From Clavibacter capsici (GTDB lineage: Bacteria > Actinomycetota > Actinomycetes > Actinomycetales > Microbacteriaceae): a stretch of DNA of 64,000 nucleotides. The translations under genes and the position numbers were made by a program. The notes under the pieces are model-generated. The model was not told where the DNA came from and made no database searches. It saw only the letters and a program-made list of their open reading frames with translations. The DNA lies in assembly GCF_001280205.1 (NCBI RefSeq), contig NZ_CP012573.1:2108001-2172000 (forward strand), given 5' to 3'. Shown piece by piece: positions 44,239 through 53,147 of this stretch (the stretch's first letter is position 1; each line of letters opens with the position of its first letter).

Positions 44239-45714
44239 TCAGACGCCGAGCAGCTGCTCGATGGGGCCGCGCGCGAAGAACACGAGGAACCCGGCCGAGA
44301 CGACCCAGAGCAGCGGCGACACCTCGCGCGCGCGGCCCGAGAGGGAGCGCACGAGCACCCACGACAGGAAGCCGACGCCGATGCCGTTCGCGATCGAGTA
44401 CGTGAGCGGCATGACCACCACGGTGAGGAAGACGGGCAGCGCGACGGAGAAGTCGGTCCACACGATGTCCCGGATCTGCGACGCCATGAGCGTGCCGACG
44501 ATCACCAGCGCGGCGGCCGCGACCTCGAGCGGCACGACCTGCGTGAGCGGCGTGAAGAACATCGCGAGGAGGAACAGGACGCCCGTGACCATCGAGGCGA
44601 GGCCCGTGCGCGCGCCCTCGCCGATGCCGGACGCCGACTCGATGAAGACCGTGTTCGACGAGCTCGAGGTGGCACCGCCCGCGACCGCGCCGAAGCCCTC
44701 GACGACCAGCGCGCCCTTGAGGCGGGGGAAGTCGCCGCGCTCGTCCGACAGGTCGGCCGCCTTCGCGAGGCCCGTCATGGTGCCCATCGCGTCGAAGAAG
44801 TTCGTGAAGACCAGCGTGAAGACGAGCATGAGGCTCGAGATGATCCCGATGCGGCCGAAGGCGCCGAAGTCGAACGCGCCGACGAGGCCGAGGTCCGGCA
44901 GCGCGACCGGGACGCCGGGCACGACGGGCGCGTTGAGGTTCCAGCCGGTGGCGCCCGAGGTGTTCGACGGGCCGATGTGGAAGACCTGCTCCACGACGAT
45001 GGCGATGAGCGTGGTCGCGACGATGCCGATGAGGAGCGCGCCCGGCACGCGACGGGCCATGAGCACGCCCATGATCACGAGGCCGACGATGAAGACGACC
45101 GTCGGCAGCGACGCGATGGAGCCGTCGATCCCGAGCGCGAGCGGCGACGCCGGCACGCCCGTGCCGCGCACGAAGCCGGAGTCGACGAAGCCGATGAACG
45201 CGATGAAGAGGCCGATGCCGACCGTGATGGCGGTCTTGAGCTCCCGCGGGACGGCTCGGAAGATCAGCGTGCGGAGGCCCGTGGTGGCGAGCAGCACGAT
45301 CACGAGGCCGTTGATGACCACGAGGCCCATCGCCTCGGGCCAGGTCACCTCGCCGACCACGCTGACCGCGAGGAACGAGTTGATGCCGAGGCCCGCGGCG
45401 AACGCGAACGGGAGGCGCGCGACCAGGCCGAACAGGATGGTCATGACGCCCGCGGTGAGGGCCGTCGCGGCCCCGACCTGCGACGCGCGCAGCCAGTCGC
45501 CGTCGATGTCGAGCGTGGCCGCGTCCGCGCTGAAGCCGCCGAGGATCAGCGGGTTGAGCACGACGATGTACGCCATCGTCACGAAGGTGAGGACTCCGCC
45601 GCGGATCTCGCGCGCGTACGTCGAGCCGCGCTTCGTGATCTCGAAGAACCGGTCGAGCGCGCCGCGCGCTCCGGAGGTGTCGGGGGCGGGGGACGACGTG
45701 CGCGCTTCGGTCAT
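44239..45714 (-). CDS. NCS2 family purine permease (AzgA-like)
   Basis: 491-aa proton-coupled nucleobase importer, 13-14 helices. Matches the AzgA/GhxP (adenine/guanine/hypoxanthine) branch: GGVLTFVTMAYIVVLNPLIL after a cytosolic N-terminus, FAFAAGLGINSFLA, GIGLFIAFIG, TNFFDAMGTM and SSSNTVFIESASGIGEGARTGL. Works logically with apt in purine salvage, though they are 26 kb apart. ATG at 45714 with GGAAG upstream; TAGGCT at 45787-45792 is a plausible -10, implying a leader of about 65 bases. Confidence 0.92.
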   Translation of the reverse strand: MTEARTSSPAPDTSGARGALDRFFEITKRGSTYAREIRGGVLTFVTMAYIVVLNPLILGGFSADAATLDIDGDWLRASQVGAATALTAGVMTILFGLVARLPFAFAAGLGINSFLAVSVVGEVTWPEAMGLVVINGLVIVLLATTGLRTLIFRAVPRELKTAITVGIGLFIAFIGFVDSGFVRGTGVPASPLALGIDGSIASLPTVVFIVGLVIMGVLMARRVPGALLIGIVATTLIAIVVEQVFHIGPSNTSGATGWNLNAPVVPGVPVALPDLGLVGAFDFGAFGRIGIISSLMLVFTLVFTNFFDAMGTMTGLAKAADLSDERGDFPRLKGALVVEGFGAVAGGATSSSSNTVFIESASGIGEGARTGLASMVTGVLFLLAMFFTPLTQVVPLEVAAAALVIVGTLMASQIRDIVWTDFSVALPVFLTVVVMPLTYSIANGIGVGFLSWVLVRSLSGRAREVSPLLWVVSAGFLVFFARGPIEQLLGV

Positions 45715-45835
45715 GGCTTCTTCCGCGAGGGGTCGGGACGGACGACGGGGAGGGAGAGGAGCCGACGACCTTGTCGGACGGGGTCGAGCCTAGGGGCGGG
45801 TGCGCGGCCGGACCAGCCGGGATGAGCGCCCGCGG

Positions 45836-46087
45836 TCAGGAGTGCAGGGCCGGGACGATGAGGTAGACGCCGTAGAGCACGGCGAGGCCGCTCAGGGCGA
45901 AGCAGGCGTAGCCGCCCACGGTCGCGGCCTGCGGGCGGATGCCCGTGACCGAGACCTTGTCGCCCTCGTCGTCGTACTCGGTGCCGACGGCGAGGAGCCG
46001 GACCCCGAGCGAGAAGAGGCAGACCACCGCGACGGCGCCCACGAGGGCGGCCACGGCGACGATGAGGAACGCGCTCCAGTCGATCAT
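45836..46087 (-). CDS. Small two-helix membrane protein coupled to Pit
   Basis: 83 aa, not assigned to a named family. Helix 1 about 6-33, a polar loop (EYDDEGDKVS), helix 2 about 57-80. The ATG overlaps the stop of the phosphate permease gene by 4 bases (ATGA), so it is translationally coupled and may be a small accessory subunit or stabiliser of the transporter. Similar small proteins often follow pit genes in actinobacteria (from memory). No enzymatic motif. Confidence 0.7.
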   Translation of the reverse strand: MIDWSAFLIVAVAALVGAVAVVCLFSLGVRLLAVGTEYDDEGDKVSVTGIRPQAATVGGYACFALSGLAVLYGVYLIVPALHS

Positions 46088-47265
46088 GCGGCCTCCCTGG
46101 CCTTCCGGGCGGCCTTGGTGGCCTTGCGTCCGCGCACCGCGAAGCCCGCGGCGTCGACCTCGACGATGGCGTTGCGGGCGTGCACGGCGTTCCGGCGCGA
46201 GCGCCAGAAGATCCAGACGATGACGGCGACGCCGACGACCGCGTCGATCACGAAGCCGACCGTGCCCGTGCTGGCGACGAACGCCGCGAGCGCGCCGACG
46301 ATGGCGGCGGACGGCAGCGTGAGCAGCCAGCCGAGCGCGATCTTGCCCACGGTGTTCCAGCGCACGGAGGCGCCGCGGCGGCCGAGGCCCGAGCCGATGA
46401 CGGATCCGGAGGCGACCTGCGTGGTCGAGAGCGCGAAGCCGAGGTGGCTGGACGCGAGGATCGTGGCCGCGGTCGACGCCTCGGCGCTGAAGCCCTGTGC
46501 GGGCTTGACCTCGGTGAGGCCGGACCCCATCGTGCGGATGATGCGCCAGCCGCCCATGTAGGTGCCGAGCGCGATGGCGACGGCGCACACCGCGATGACC
46601 CAGAACTCGGGGCCGGAGCCCGCCGCCTGGAAGCCTCCCGCGATGAGCGTGAGGGTGATGATGCCCATGGTCTTCTGCGCGTCGTTGGTGCCGTGCGCGA
46701 GCGCGACGAGCGAGGACGTGAAGATCTGGCCGTAGCGGAAGCCGCCGCGCTCGTTCGGGCCGCTCGAGCGGCGCGTGATCGAGTACGCGAGCTTGGTGGT
46801 CGTGTAGGCGATGAGGCCGGCGATCGCGGGGGCGAGCAGCGCCGGGAGGATGACCTTCGACATCACGACGCCGAAGTCCACCGAGCCGACGCCCGCGCCC
46901 ACGACGGCCGCGCCGATGAGGCCGCCGAACAGCGCGTGGCTCGAGCTCGACGGGAGGCCCCGGAGCCAGGTCACGAGGTTCCACACGATGGCGCCCATCA
47001 GCCCCGCGAAGATCATGGCGGGGGTGATCTGGACGCCGCCGTCGCCCTCGCGGATGATGCCGCCGGAGACGGTCTTGGCCACCTCGGTGCTGAGGAACGC
47101 GCCCACGAGGTTGAGGACCGCGGCGATCGCGACCGCCACCCGCGGCTTCAGCGCACCCGTCGCGATGGGGGTGGCCATCGCGTTCGCCGTGTCGTGGAAG
47201 CCGTTGGTGAAGTCGAAGAACAGGGCCAGGGCGATGACCAGGACGACGATGAGGGTGAGATCCAC
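46084..47265 (-). CDS. pitA: Inorganic phosphate transporter, Pit family
   Basis: 393-aa low-affinity metal-phosphate/H+ symporter, about 10 helices. The two inverted-repeat signatures are clear: DFTNGFHDTANAMATPI (about 17-33) and ALAHGTNDAQKTMGIITL in the second half, with LPSSSSHALFGGLIG following repeat 1. The C-terminal ~35 residues are basic and cytosolic. The GTG at 47265 begins right at helix 1; GAGGGAT lies upstream and TAGGAT at 47300-47305 is a candidate -10. Co-transcribed with the small membrane protein behind it. Confidence 0.93.
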   Translation of the reverse strand: MDLTLIVVLVIALALFFDFTNGFHDTANAMATPIATGALKPRVAVAIAAVLNLVGAFLSTEVAKTVSGGIIREGDGGVQITPAMIFAGLMGAIVWNLVTWLRGLPSSSSHALFGGLIGAAVVGAGVGSVDFGVVMSKVILPALLAPAIAGLIAYTTTKLAYSITRRSSGPNERGGFRYGQIFTSSLVALAHGTNDAQKTMGIITLTLIAGGFQAAGSGPEFWVIAVCAVAIALGTYMGGWRIIRTMGSGLTEVKPAQGFSAEASTAATILASSHLGFALSTTQVASGSVIGSGLGRRGASVRWNTVGKIALGWLLTLPSAAIVGALAAFVASTGTVGFVIDAVVGVAVIVWIFWRSRRNAVHARNAIVEVDAAGFAVRGRKATKAARKAREAA

Positions 47266-47383
47266 TACCGGATCCCTCGAGCGGATGTCACAGTCGTCGA
47301 TCCTAACGGCCTGCACACGGTGCGCCGGGACGGGCGACCCGGGGATGGCGATCGGGTGAACATCCGGTGCCGTCGGTGGCGGG

Positions 47384-49117
47384 TCAGATGTGCGGCACGA
47401 AGTCGCGCCAGGCGACGCGGCGGTCGGCGTGCGGGTCGTGCTCGACCCGGTCCACCACGTCGAAGACGAGGGTGGCGCGGCGGCGCGGTCCCCGGTCGCG
47501 GATGCCGCCGGGGCGCACGCGGGGCGGACGGGGGCCGGATCCCGGCCGCGACGGACCGCGCTCCCCCGGCGATCCGGTGCCGGCCGTGGCGTCGTCGTCC
47601 TCGTCGAGGTCGCGCAGCGCGTCCTCGTCGTCGCCCACGTACGCCGGCCAGGACTCGTCGACCGTGCCGTCCTGCGCGAAGCGGAGCCAGGCGATGCGCA
47701 TCCGCTCCCCCGCCGCGACGAACGCCCGCCGGCCGCCGAGCAGCGTCATGCCGCGGCCGACCAGCGAGTCCATCCGGTCGAACAGGGCGAAGAGCTCGAG
47801 CCCGTGCGTGGCGTCGAGGCCCATGAGGCGCACCAGGCGCGGCGCGATGTCGAAGCGGTAGAAGTGCACGGGCGCGTAGCGGGCGTGGCGCTCGGCGACC
47901 TTGATCGACGGGAACCAGAACGCGTAGTCGCCGCCGAAGTCGAGCGCGGCGCGGCGCTTCGGGAGACCCGGGTAGAGCCCGGCGAGCTCCTCGCGATGCT
48001 CCTCGTCGGTCTTGGCGAACACCGCCTCGATGCGCTCCGGCGTGGTCGCGAGGATGTCGAGCCGCCCGGTGAACAGGGATCCCTCGCGCTCGTTCGTGCC
48101 GATGATGAGCGGCACGCGCGCCGCCCGGCCGTGCTTGAAGGCGTCGAGCGGGCGCTCCGGCAGCACGTCGCCGTCGATGACCGGGCTGAAGGTGATGGTG
48201 CCCGGCTCCTGGTCGGGCGTGCGCACCATGAGCTCGTTCGCGGCGGCCGCCAGCGTGGACGAGCTCGCGGTGGTGAGGAGGCGCACGGCCTCGGCGTCGT
48301 CGGGCGCGCGGCCGGCGCGGTCCGCCAGGAGCCCCACGAACTGCTCCGCCCACCGCGCCGTCTGCTCCGCCGGGTAGACCGCGTTCGTGGGAGAGCTCTG
48401 CGCGATGGCGCGCGCGAAGAGGCCGTGGGCCGACGGCACGGCCATCAGGGTGGTGACGGCGTTGCCGCCCGCGGACTCGCCGAAGACCGTGACGTTGTCG
48501 GGATCCCCGCCGAACGCCCGGATGTTCTCGCGCACCCACCGGAGCGCCTGCACCTGGTCGCGGAGCCCGAGGTTCGACTCGATGGGGCGCTCCGGCGTCG
48601 AGTAGCGGCTGAAGTCGAGGTAGCCGAGCGCGCCGAGCCGGTAGTTGAAGCTGACGTAGACGATGCCGCCCTGGCGCACGAGGCCCTCGCCCTGCACGGG
48701 GACCTCGCGCGAGGAGCCGACGACGTAGGCGCCGCCGTGGATGAAGACCATGACCGGCCGCAGCTGCGACTCGCGGTTGACGCGCGCGGCGTCGGGGCTG
48801 AGGCCGGACGGCGCGATGACGTTGATGGTGAGGCAGTCCTCGCCCATGGGCGTGCCCTGCGGCGCCCCCATGAAGGCGCCCGCGCTCACCTGCGGCGCGA
48901 CCTTGCCGAAGTGCTGCGCGAAGCGCGCGCCCTCCCAGCCGACGACGGGCTGCGGGGCCCGGAAGCGGAGGTCGCCGCGAGGCGGGGCGGCGAACGGGAT
49001 CCCGCGCCACGCCTCGACGCCGCGCTCGCGCACGCCGCGCACGGTGCCGCCCGTGACCCGCACGTCGAGCTCCGAGGGGTCGTACGCCGGGGTGGGCGGA
49101 TCGGCGTCGGGGGTCAC
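47384..49117 (-). CDS. Type-B carboxylesterase/lipase family protein
   Basis: 577-aa alpha/beta hydrolase. Nucleophile S215 in the elbow FGESAGGN, oxyanion hole FIHGGAYVVG, and the EDCLTINVIAP block mark the type-B carboxylesterase family; Glu/His partners lie in the second half. No signal peptide, so probably cytosolic and active on small esters. The last ~85 residues are Pro/Arg/Asp-rich and unusual. GTG at 49117 is 6 bases after TAGACT, hence leaderless. It ends about 20 bases after the CYTH-CHAD gene stops on the same strand. Confidence 0.88.
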   Translation of the reverse strand: MTPDADPPTPAYDPSELDVRVTGGTVRGVRERGVEAWRGIPFAAPPRGDLRFRAPQPVVGWEGARFAQHFGKVAPQVSAGAFMGAPQGTPMGEDCLTINVIAPSGLSPDAARVNRESQLRPVMVFIHGGAYVVGSSREVPVQGEGLVRQGGIVYVSFNYRLGALGYLDFSRYSTPERPIESNLGLRDQVQALRWVRENIRAFGGDPDNVTVFGESAGGNAVTTLMAVPSAHGLFARAIAQSSPTNAVYPAEQTARWAEQFVGLLADRAGRAPDDAEAVRLLTTASSSTLAAAANELMVRTPDQEPGTITFSPVIDGDVLPERPLDAFKHGRAARVPLIIGTNEREGSLFTGRLDILATTPERIEAVFAKTDEEHREELAGLYPGLPKRRAALDFGGDYAFWFPSIKVAERHARYAPVHFYRFDIAPRLVRLMGLDATHGLELFALFDRMDSLVGRGMTLLGGRRAFVAAGERMRIAWLRFAQDGTVDESWPAYVGDDEDALRDLDEDDDATAGTGSPGERGPSRPGSGPRPPRVRPGGIRDRGPRRRATLVFDVVDRVEHDPHADRRVAWRDFVPHI

Positions 49118-49123
49118 CCGACG

Positions 49124-49129
49124 AGTCTA
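49124..49129 (-). promoter_or_regulatory. -10 hexamer, leaderless esterase promoter
   Basis: TAGACT, 6-base gap (CGTCGG) to the GTG at 49117; lies just before the CYTH-CHAD stop codon. Confidence 0.5.
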
Positions 49130-49139
49130 CGAGCCGGTC

Positions 49140-50720
49140 TCACGCTCCCGGGACGGCGGTGGCGAGCAGGCGCTCGACCGCCTGCTGCGCCCGCCAGAGC
49201 GCGGACTCGGTGCGCAGGCGCTCGGCCTCGTGCAGCACGCCGAGCGCGAAGGAGTCCCCGCCGCGGGCCGCGAGGCGCTTGGCCTCGTCGCGCAGGAGGC
49301 GCTGCATGGCGAGGCCGTCGCGGTGCTCGCCGAGCTCGTCGTGCACCTCCTCCGCGGCCGTCGCGAGGCGCATCGTCTTCCGCCCGAGGACCGTGACCGT
49401 GCGGCCGCTGACCTCCTCGGCGGCGTAGCGGAGGCGCTTCGCGGCCTTGCGGACCTCGTGCAGCGCCTCGGTGCGCGCGGCCTCGCCCACCGCCTCCTGC
49501 GCGACGGCGGCCCGGCGGCCGACGCGCTCGGCGTCGCGGCGGAGGGCGGCGTGCAGGGTCGGGCCCGCGGGCGCGGTGGCGTCGTGCGCGAGCGGCGGAT
49601 CCGCCACCAGCCGGTCGAGGTCGTCGAGGAGCGCGACGTAGCGCGGGGACGACAGGGCGCGGATCACCCGCTCGCGGGCGCGGCGGTAGCGCTCGTCGAG
49701 GACGTCGTGCAGGGCGTCGCCGACGTGGTCGGGCACGGTCTCCGCGTCGTGCTCGACCACGGACCAGACGACGCGGTCGCGCAGGACCTCCATGTCGCGG
49801 GCGTCGCCGAGGACCGCGCCGAGCGCCGTGAGCTCGGCGCGGACGGGCGCGGTGGCGGCGGGGTCGACGACGTCCTGGTGGGTGCGGAGGGCGCTCCGGA
49901 GGCGGCGCACGGCGACGCGCATCCGGTGCACGGCGTCGTGCTCGTCGGCGCGCACGTGCGGGTCGGCGGCGACGAGGTCGCGGACGCCGCGGGCGAGGAT
50001 CGCGCGGGCCACCTCCGACGCCGGGCTCTCCTTCGTGAGCGTCGCGGGATCCGGCAGGGCGGGCCCGGCGGGCGCCTGGCGGCCGAGCGCGTCGGCGCCG
50101 AGCGCGCGGGCGAGCTTGGAGGCGCTGTCGGAGGGGCGCGCGCCGGCGTCGAGGACGTGCCGCTCGATCCGGTCGAGGAGCGCCGTGCGCTGCCTCCGCT
50201 TCGCGGGCGCGTCGGGCAGCAGCTCCACCTCCCACTCGTGCCAGGCGCGCACGGTGCCGCGCACGTCGGACCCGGTGACGCGGTCGTCGGCGAACTCCGC
50301 GACCGCGCGCCCCTCGGCGTCGTGCAGGGTGACGATGGTGCGCACGGTCTCGAGGCGCGCGAGCGGCGTGAGCTCCCGACCGCGGACGTGCACGGCGACC
50401 TGGTCGAGCACCGGGCCGGGGATCGCGCCGTCGCCGTCGTCGCCCTCCGCGAGCGGCCAGCCGAGCTCGGTGCGCCCCTCTCCCCCGTCGGCCGGGAGCT
50501 TGACGTGCCAGCCGGCGTCATGCCCGCCCTCGCGACGGCGGAGGATCATGCGGCGGTCGGCGAGCGCGTGGTCCGCGGTGTCGAGGTAGACGGCGACGAG
50601 CGTGACGGGATCCGCGGCACGCGCCTCGGCGACGCCCTCGATCCCCTCGAACGGCGGGACGGGCACCCCGTCCGGGACGTCGTACTTGCGCTCGATCTCG
50701 ACGGACTCCGTGTGCACCAT
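49140..50720 (-). CDS. CYTH and CHAD domain-containing protein
   Basis: 526 aa. N-terminal CYTH domain (about 5-200) with the ExExK motif E8-E10-K12 in VEIERKYDV, the triphosphate-tunnel fold; C-terminal CHAD domain (about 235-515), an all-helical domain with HRMRVAVRRLRSALR and HEVRKAAKRLRYAAE basic helices that binds inorganic polyphosphate. Likely attaches to or acts on polyphosphate granules. The ATG at 50720 lies 6 bases after TACACA; alternatively GTG is the next codon. Divergent from the brkB-like gene with 91 bases between starts. Functional link to the nearby Pit phosphate importer is an inference. Confidence 0.9.
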   Translation of the reverse strand: MVHTESVEIERKYDVPDGVPVPPFEGIEGVAEARAADPVTLVAVYLDTADHALADRRMILRRREGGHDAGWHVKLPADGGEGRTELGWPLAEGDDGDGAIPGPVLDQVAVHVRGRELTPLARLETVRTIVTLHDAEGRAVAEFADDRVTGSDVRGTVRAWHEWEVELLPDAPAKRRQRTALLDRIERHVLDAGARPSDSASKLARALGADALGRQAPAGPALPDPATLTKESPASEVARAILARGVRDLVAADPHVRADEHDAVHRMRVAVRRLRSALRTHQDVVDPAATAPVRAELTALGAVLGDARDMEVLRDRVVWSVVEHDAETVPDHVGDALHDVLDERYRRARERVIRALSSPRYVALLDDLDRLVADPPLAHDATAPAGPTLHAALRRDAERVGRRAAVAQEAVGEAARTEALHEVRKAAKRLRYAAEEVSGRTVTVLGRKTMRLATAAEEVHDELGEHRDGLAMQRLLRDEAKRLAARGGDSFALGVLHEAERLRTESALWRAQQAVERLLATAVPGA

Positions 50721-50811
50721 CCCCCCTGTGTAGCGCACGCGGCCGACCGCGGCCAGCCGCCGGGGGCCGTCGGGTCCGCCGCCGCGTCGGGCGTGGGTCA
50801 GACTGGCGGGC

Positions 50812-52005
50812 ATGCCCCACCGCCCGACCCGCGCCGCCGCCGACGACGCCGGACCCCAGGCGGAGCTCGACGAGGCGGCGCTCCACCGGCGTCAGCGCAT
50901 CGGCCGCGAGCTCGGCTGGTACGCCTGCCGCCGCGCGGTCTACGGCTTCATGAAGCACCGCGGCATCGACATGGCCGCGAGCCTCACCTTCTACTCCACG
51001 CTGTCGCTCGTCCCGGCCGCGGTCGCCGTGCTCAGCCTCATCGGCCTCGTCGGCGACACGCGCGCCGGCGTCGAGGGCGTGCTCCGCGTGCTCACGGCCG
51101 TGCTCGGCGACTCCGCCGTCGACGTGATCCGCGACCCCGTCGAGCAGCTCGCCGACGGGCCGCGCTCCGGCGTCGCCTTCACGGTCTCGTTCCTCGGCGC
51201 CCTCTGGACGTCGGCCGCCTACGTCACCGCGTTCGGCCGCGCGATGAACCGGGTGCAGGAGACCGAGGAGGGCCGGCCGCTCGTGAAGTACCGGGCGCTG
51301 ATGCTCGTGGTGACGATCGTGCTGCTGGTCGTGAGCGTGGTGATGGTCGGCATGCTGCTGCTCACCGACGAGGGCGCCCGGGCGCTCGGGCAGCACCTCG
51401 GCCTCGGCGACACGACGCTCGTGGTGTGGGCCGTGGTGAAGTGGCCGCTGCTCGTGGTGCTGCTCACGGGGATCATCGGGGTGCTCTACGCGGCCACCCC
51501 GAACCTGCGCCGGCGCCGCGTGGACCTGCTCACGTGGGGCAGCCTGGTCGCGATCGTCGCGTGGGGCCTCGGCACGGCCGGGTTCGTCGCGTACGTGACG
51601 CGGATCGCGACCTACGAGTCGACCTACGGGGTGCTCGGCGCGGTGATCGTGCTGCTGCTGTGGCTCTACATCGGGAACCTGTCGCTCGTGCTGGGCGGCG
51701 AGCTCGACGTGGAGATCATCCGCGCGCGGCAGCTGCAGGCGGGGATCCCCGCGGAGCACGCGCTGCGCCTGCCGGTGCGCGACACGACGCGCGCCGAGCG
51801 CCTCGCCCGCCGCCGCGCCCTCCTCGAGGACGAGGGCCGGCGGCTCCGCGAGGCGCGGAACGGGGAGGACGCGCCCGGGGACACCGACGGGGAGCGCCGG
51901 GCGGACGCACCGCCGACGCTCCCCGAGGACGACACGAGGGAGGTGCGGGTCAGGCGGAGGCGCTGGTCCGCACGACCATCTTCCCGACGTTCTCGCCGCG
52001 CATGA
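50812..52005 (+). CDS. YihY/BrkB family membrane protein
   Basis: 397 aa, six transmembrane helices between about 50 and 305; family once called ribonuclease BN, now regarded as a membrane transporter or virulence-associated protein without RNase activity. Motifs: DMAASLTFYSTLSLVPAAVA (helix 1), LWTSAAYVTAFGRAMN, and YGVLGAVIVLLLWLYIGNLSLVLGGELD. The last ~80 residues are charged and end in an Arg/Ser-rich stretch that runs 56 bases into the 3' end of the oppositely oriented oxidoreductase gene. ATG at 50812 lies 7 bases after CAGACT. Confidence 0.88.
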   Translation: MPHRPTRAAADDAGPQAELDEAALHRRQRIGRELGWYACRRAVYGFMKHRGIDMAASLTFYSTLSLVPAAVAVLSLIGLVGDTRAGVEGVLRVLTAVLGDSAVDVIRDPVEQLADGPRSGVAFTVSFLGALWTSAAYVTAFGRAMNRVQETEEGRPLVKYRALMLVVTIVLLVVSVVMVGMLLLTDEGARALGQHLGLGDTTLVVWAVVKWPLLVVLLTGIIGVLYAATPNLRRRRVDLLTWGSLVAIVAWGLGTAGFVAYVTRIATYESTYGVLGAVIVLLLWLYIGNLSLVLGGELDVEIIRARQLQAGIPAEHALRLPVRDTTRAERLARRRALLEDEGRRLREARNGEDAPGDTDGERRADAPPTLPEDDTREVRVRRRRWSARPSSRRSRRA

Positions 52006-52969
52006 GGCCGGTGAAGGCCTCGAACGCGCGGTCGATGCCGTCGATCACGGTCTCGTCGGCCGTGATGCGGCCCTCGGACAGCCACGGGCCCATCTTCGCG
52101 GCGAACTCGGGCGCGAGGTCCTGGTGGTTGCCGAGGGTGAAGCCGCGGAGCGTGAGGCCGCGCGTGACGATGCGGCCCGTGTTGCGGATCGCGACCTCCT
52201 CGCCCGTGGAGTTGTAGGTCGAGATCGACCCGCAGTTGGCGACGCGGCCGAAGTCCTTCAGGGCGCCGAGCGCGGCCGAGAGGTGGTCGCCGCCGACGTT
52301 GTCGAAGTAGAGGTCGATGCCGTCGGGCGCCGCCTCCGCGAGCTTCCGCTCGAGGTCGCCGCCGTGGTAGTCGAACGCGGCGTCGAAGCCGAGGTGGGAG
52401 GTGAGGCGCTCGACCTTCTCCGCGGATCCCGCGCTGCCGACGACGCGCGAGGCGCCGAGCAGGCGGGCGATCTGGCCCACCATGGAGCCGACCGCGCCGG
52501 CCGCGCCGGAGACGAAGACGACGTCGCCCTCCTGGATGGACGCGATGCGGGTGAGGCCGACGTAGGCGGTGAGGCCCGTGAGGCCGAGCACGCCGAGGTG
52601 GGCGGAGGACGCCACGCCGGGCACCTCGGGGACGGGGCGGAAGCCCGCGGCCTGTCCCTGGGCGACGTCGCGCCAGCCGAGCATGTGGCTGACGAGCGTG
52701 CCGACGGCGAGGTCGTCGGAGCGGGACTCGACGACGCGGCCGACAGCGGATCCGGTCATGGCCTCGTCCAGCTGGAAGGGCGGCACGTAGGACGGCACGT
52801 CGTTCATGCGGCCGCGCATGTAGGGGTCCACGGAGATGAACTCGTTCTCGACGCGGACCTCGCCGTCCTGCAGGTCGGGGAGGTCGACCTCCACGCGGCG
52901 GACGTCGTCGGGGGTGGGCTCGCCGGTGGGGCGCTTCGCCAGCTGCCACTGGATGCTGCGTGCAGACAT
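51950..52969 (-). CDS. NADP-dependent oxidoreductase (zinc-less MDR, CurA-like)
   Basis: 339-aa medium-chain reductase of the leukotriene-B4 dehydrogenase/curcumin reductase group; reduces alpha,beta-unsaturated ketones with NADPH. ISVDPYMRGRMND (45-57) is the family hallmark; the cofactor loop is VFVSGAAGAVGSMVGQIA, and DLYFDNVGGD is typical. No zinc ligands. ATG at 52969 has AAGGAG 5 bases upstream. Same strand as marR and the NmrA-like gene (178-base gap), so it may belong to the same redox-stress response. Its 3' end overlaps the brkB-like gene. Confidence 0.92.
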   Translation of the reverse strand: MSARSIQWQLAKRPTGEPTPDDVRRVEVDLPDLQDGEVRVENEFISVDPYMRGRMNDVPSYVPPFQLDEAMTGSAVGRVVESRSDDLAVGTLVSHMLGWRDVAQGQAAGFRPVPEVPGVASSAHLGVLGLTGLTAYVGLTRIASIQEGDVVFVSGAAGAVGSMVGQIARLLGASRVVGSAGSAEKVERLTSHLGFDAAFDYHGGDLERKLAEAAPDGIDLYFDNVGGDHLSAALGALKDFGRVANCGSISTYNSTGEEVAIRNTGRIVTRGLTLRGFTLGNHQDLAPEFAAKMGPWLSEGRITADETVIDGIDRAFEAFTGLMRGENVGKMVVRTSASA

Positions 52970-53147
52970 GGGTCTCCTTCGTTCTCGGGTGCGGGCGGTC
53001 GGACGGCCGGCCCGCGGCGCTCGTGGCGCGGCCCCACCCTTCCACCGCCCGCTGGATGCCGCACCCAGCGAGCCGTGGCCTCGGGGCGGGACGGCCGGGC
53101 GCGTCGCCCCGCACCCGGCCGCCGTCCGGCGCGGCTCCCCGCTGCGG

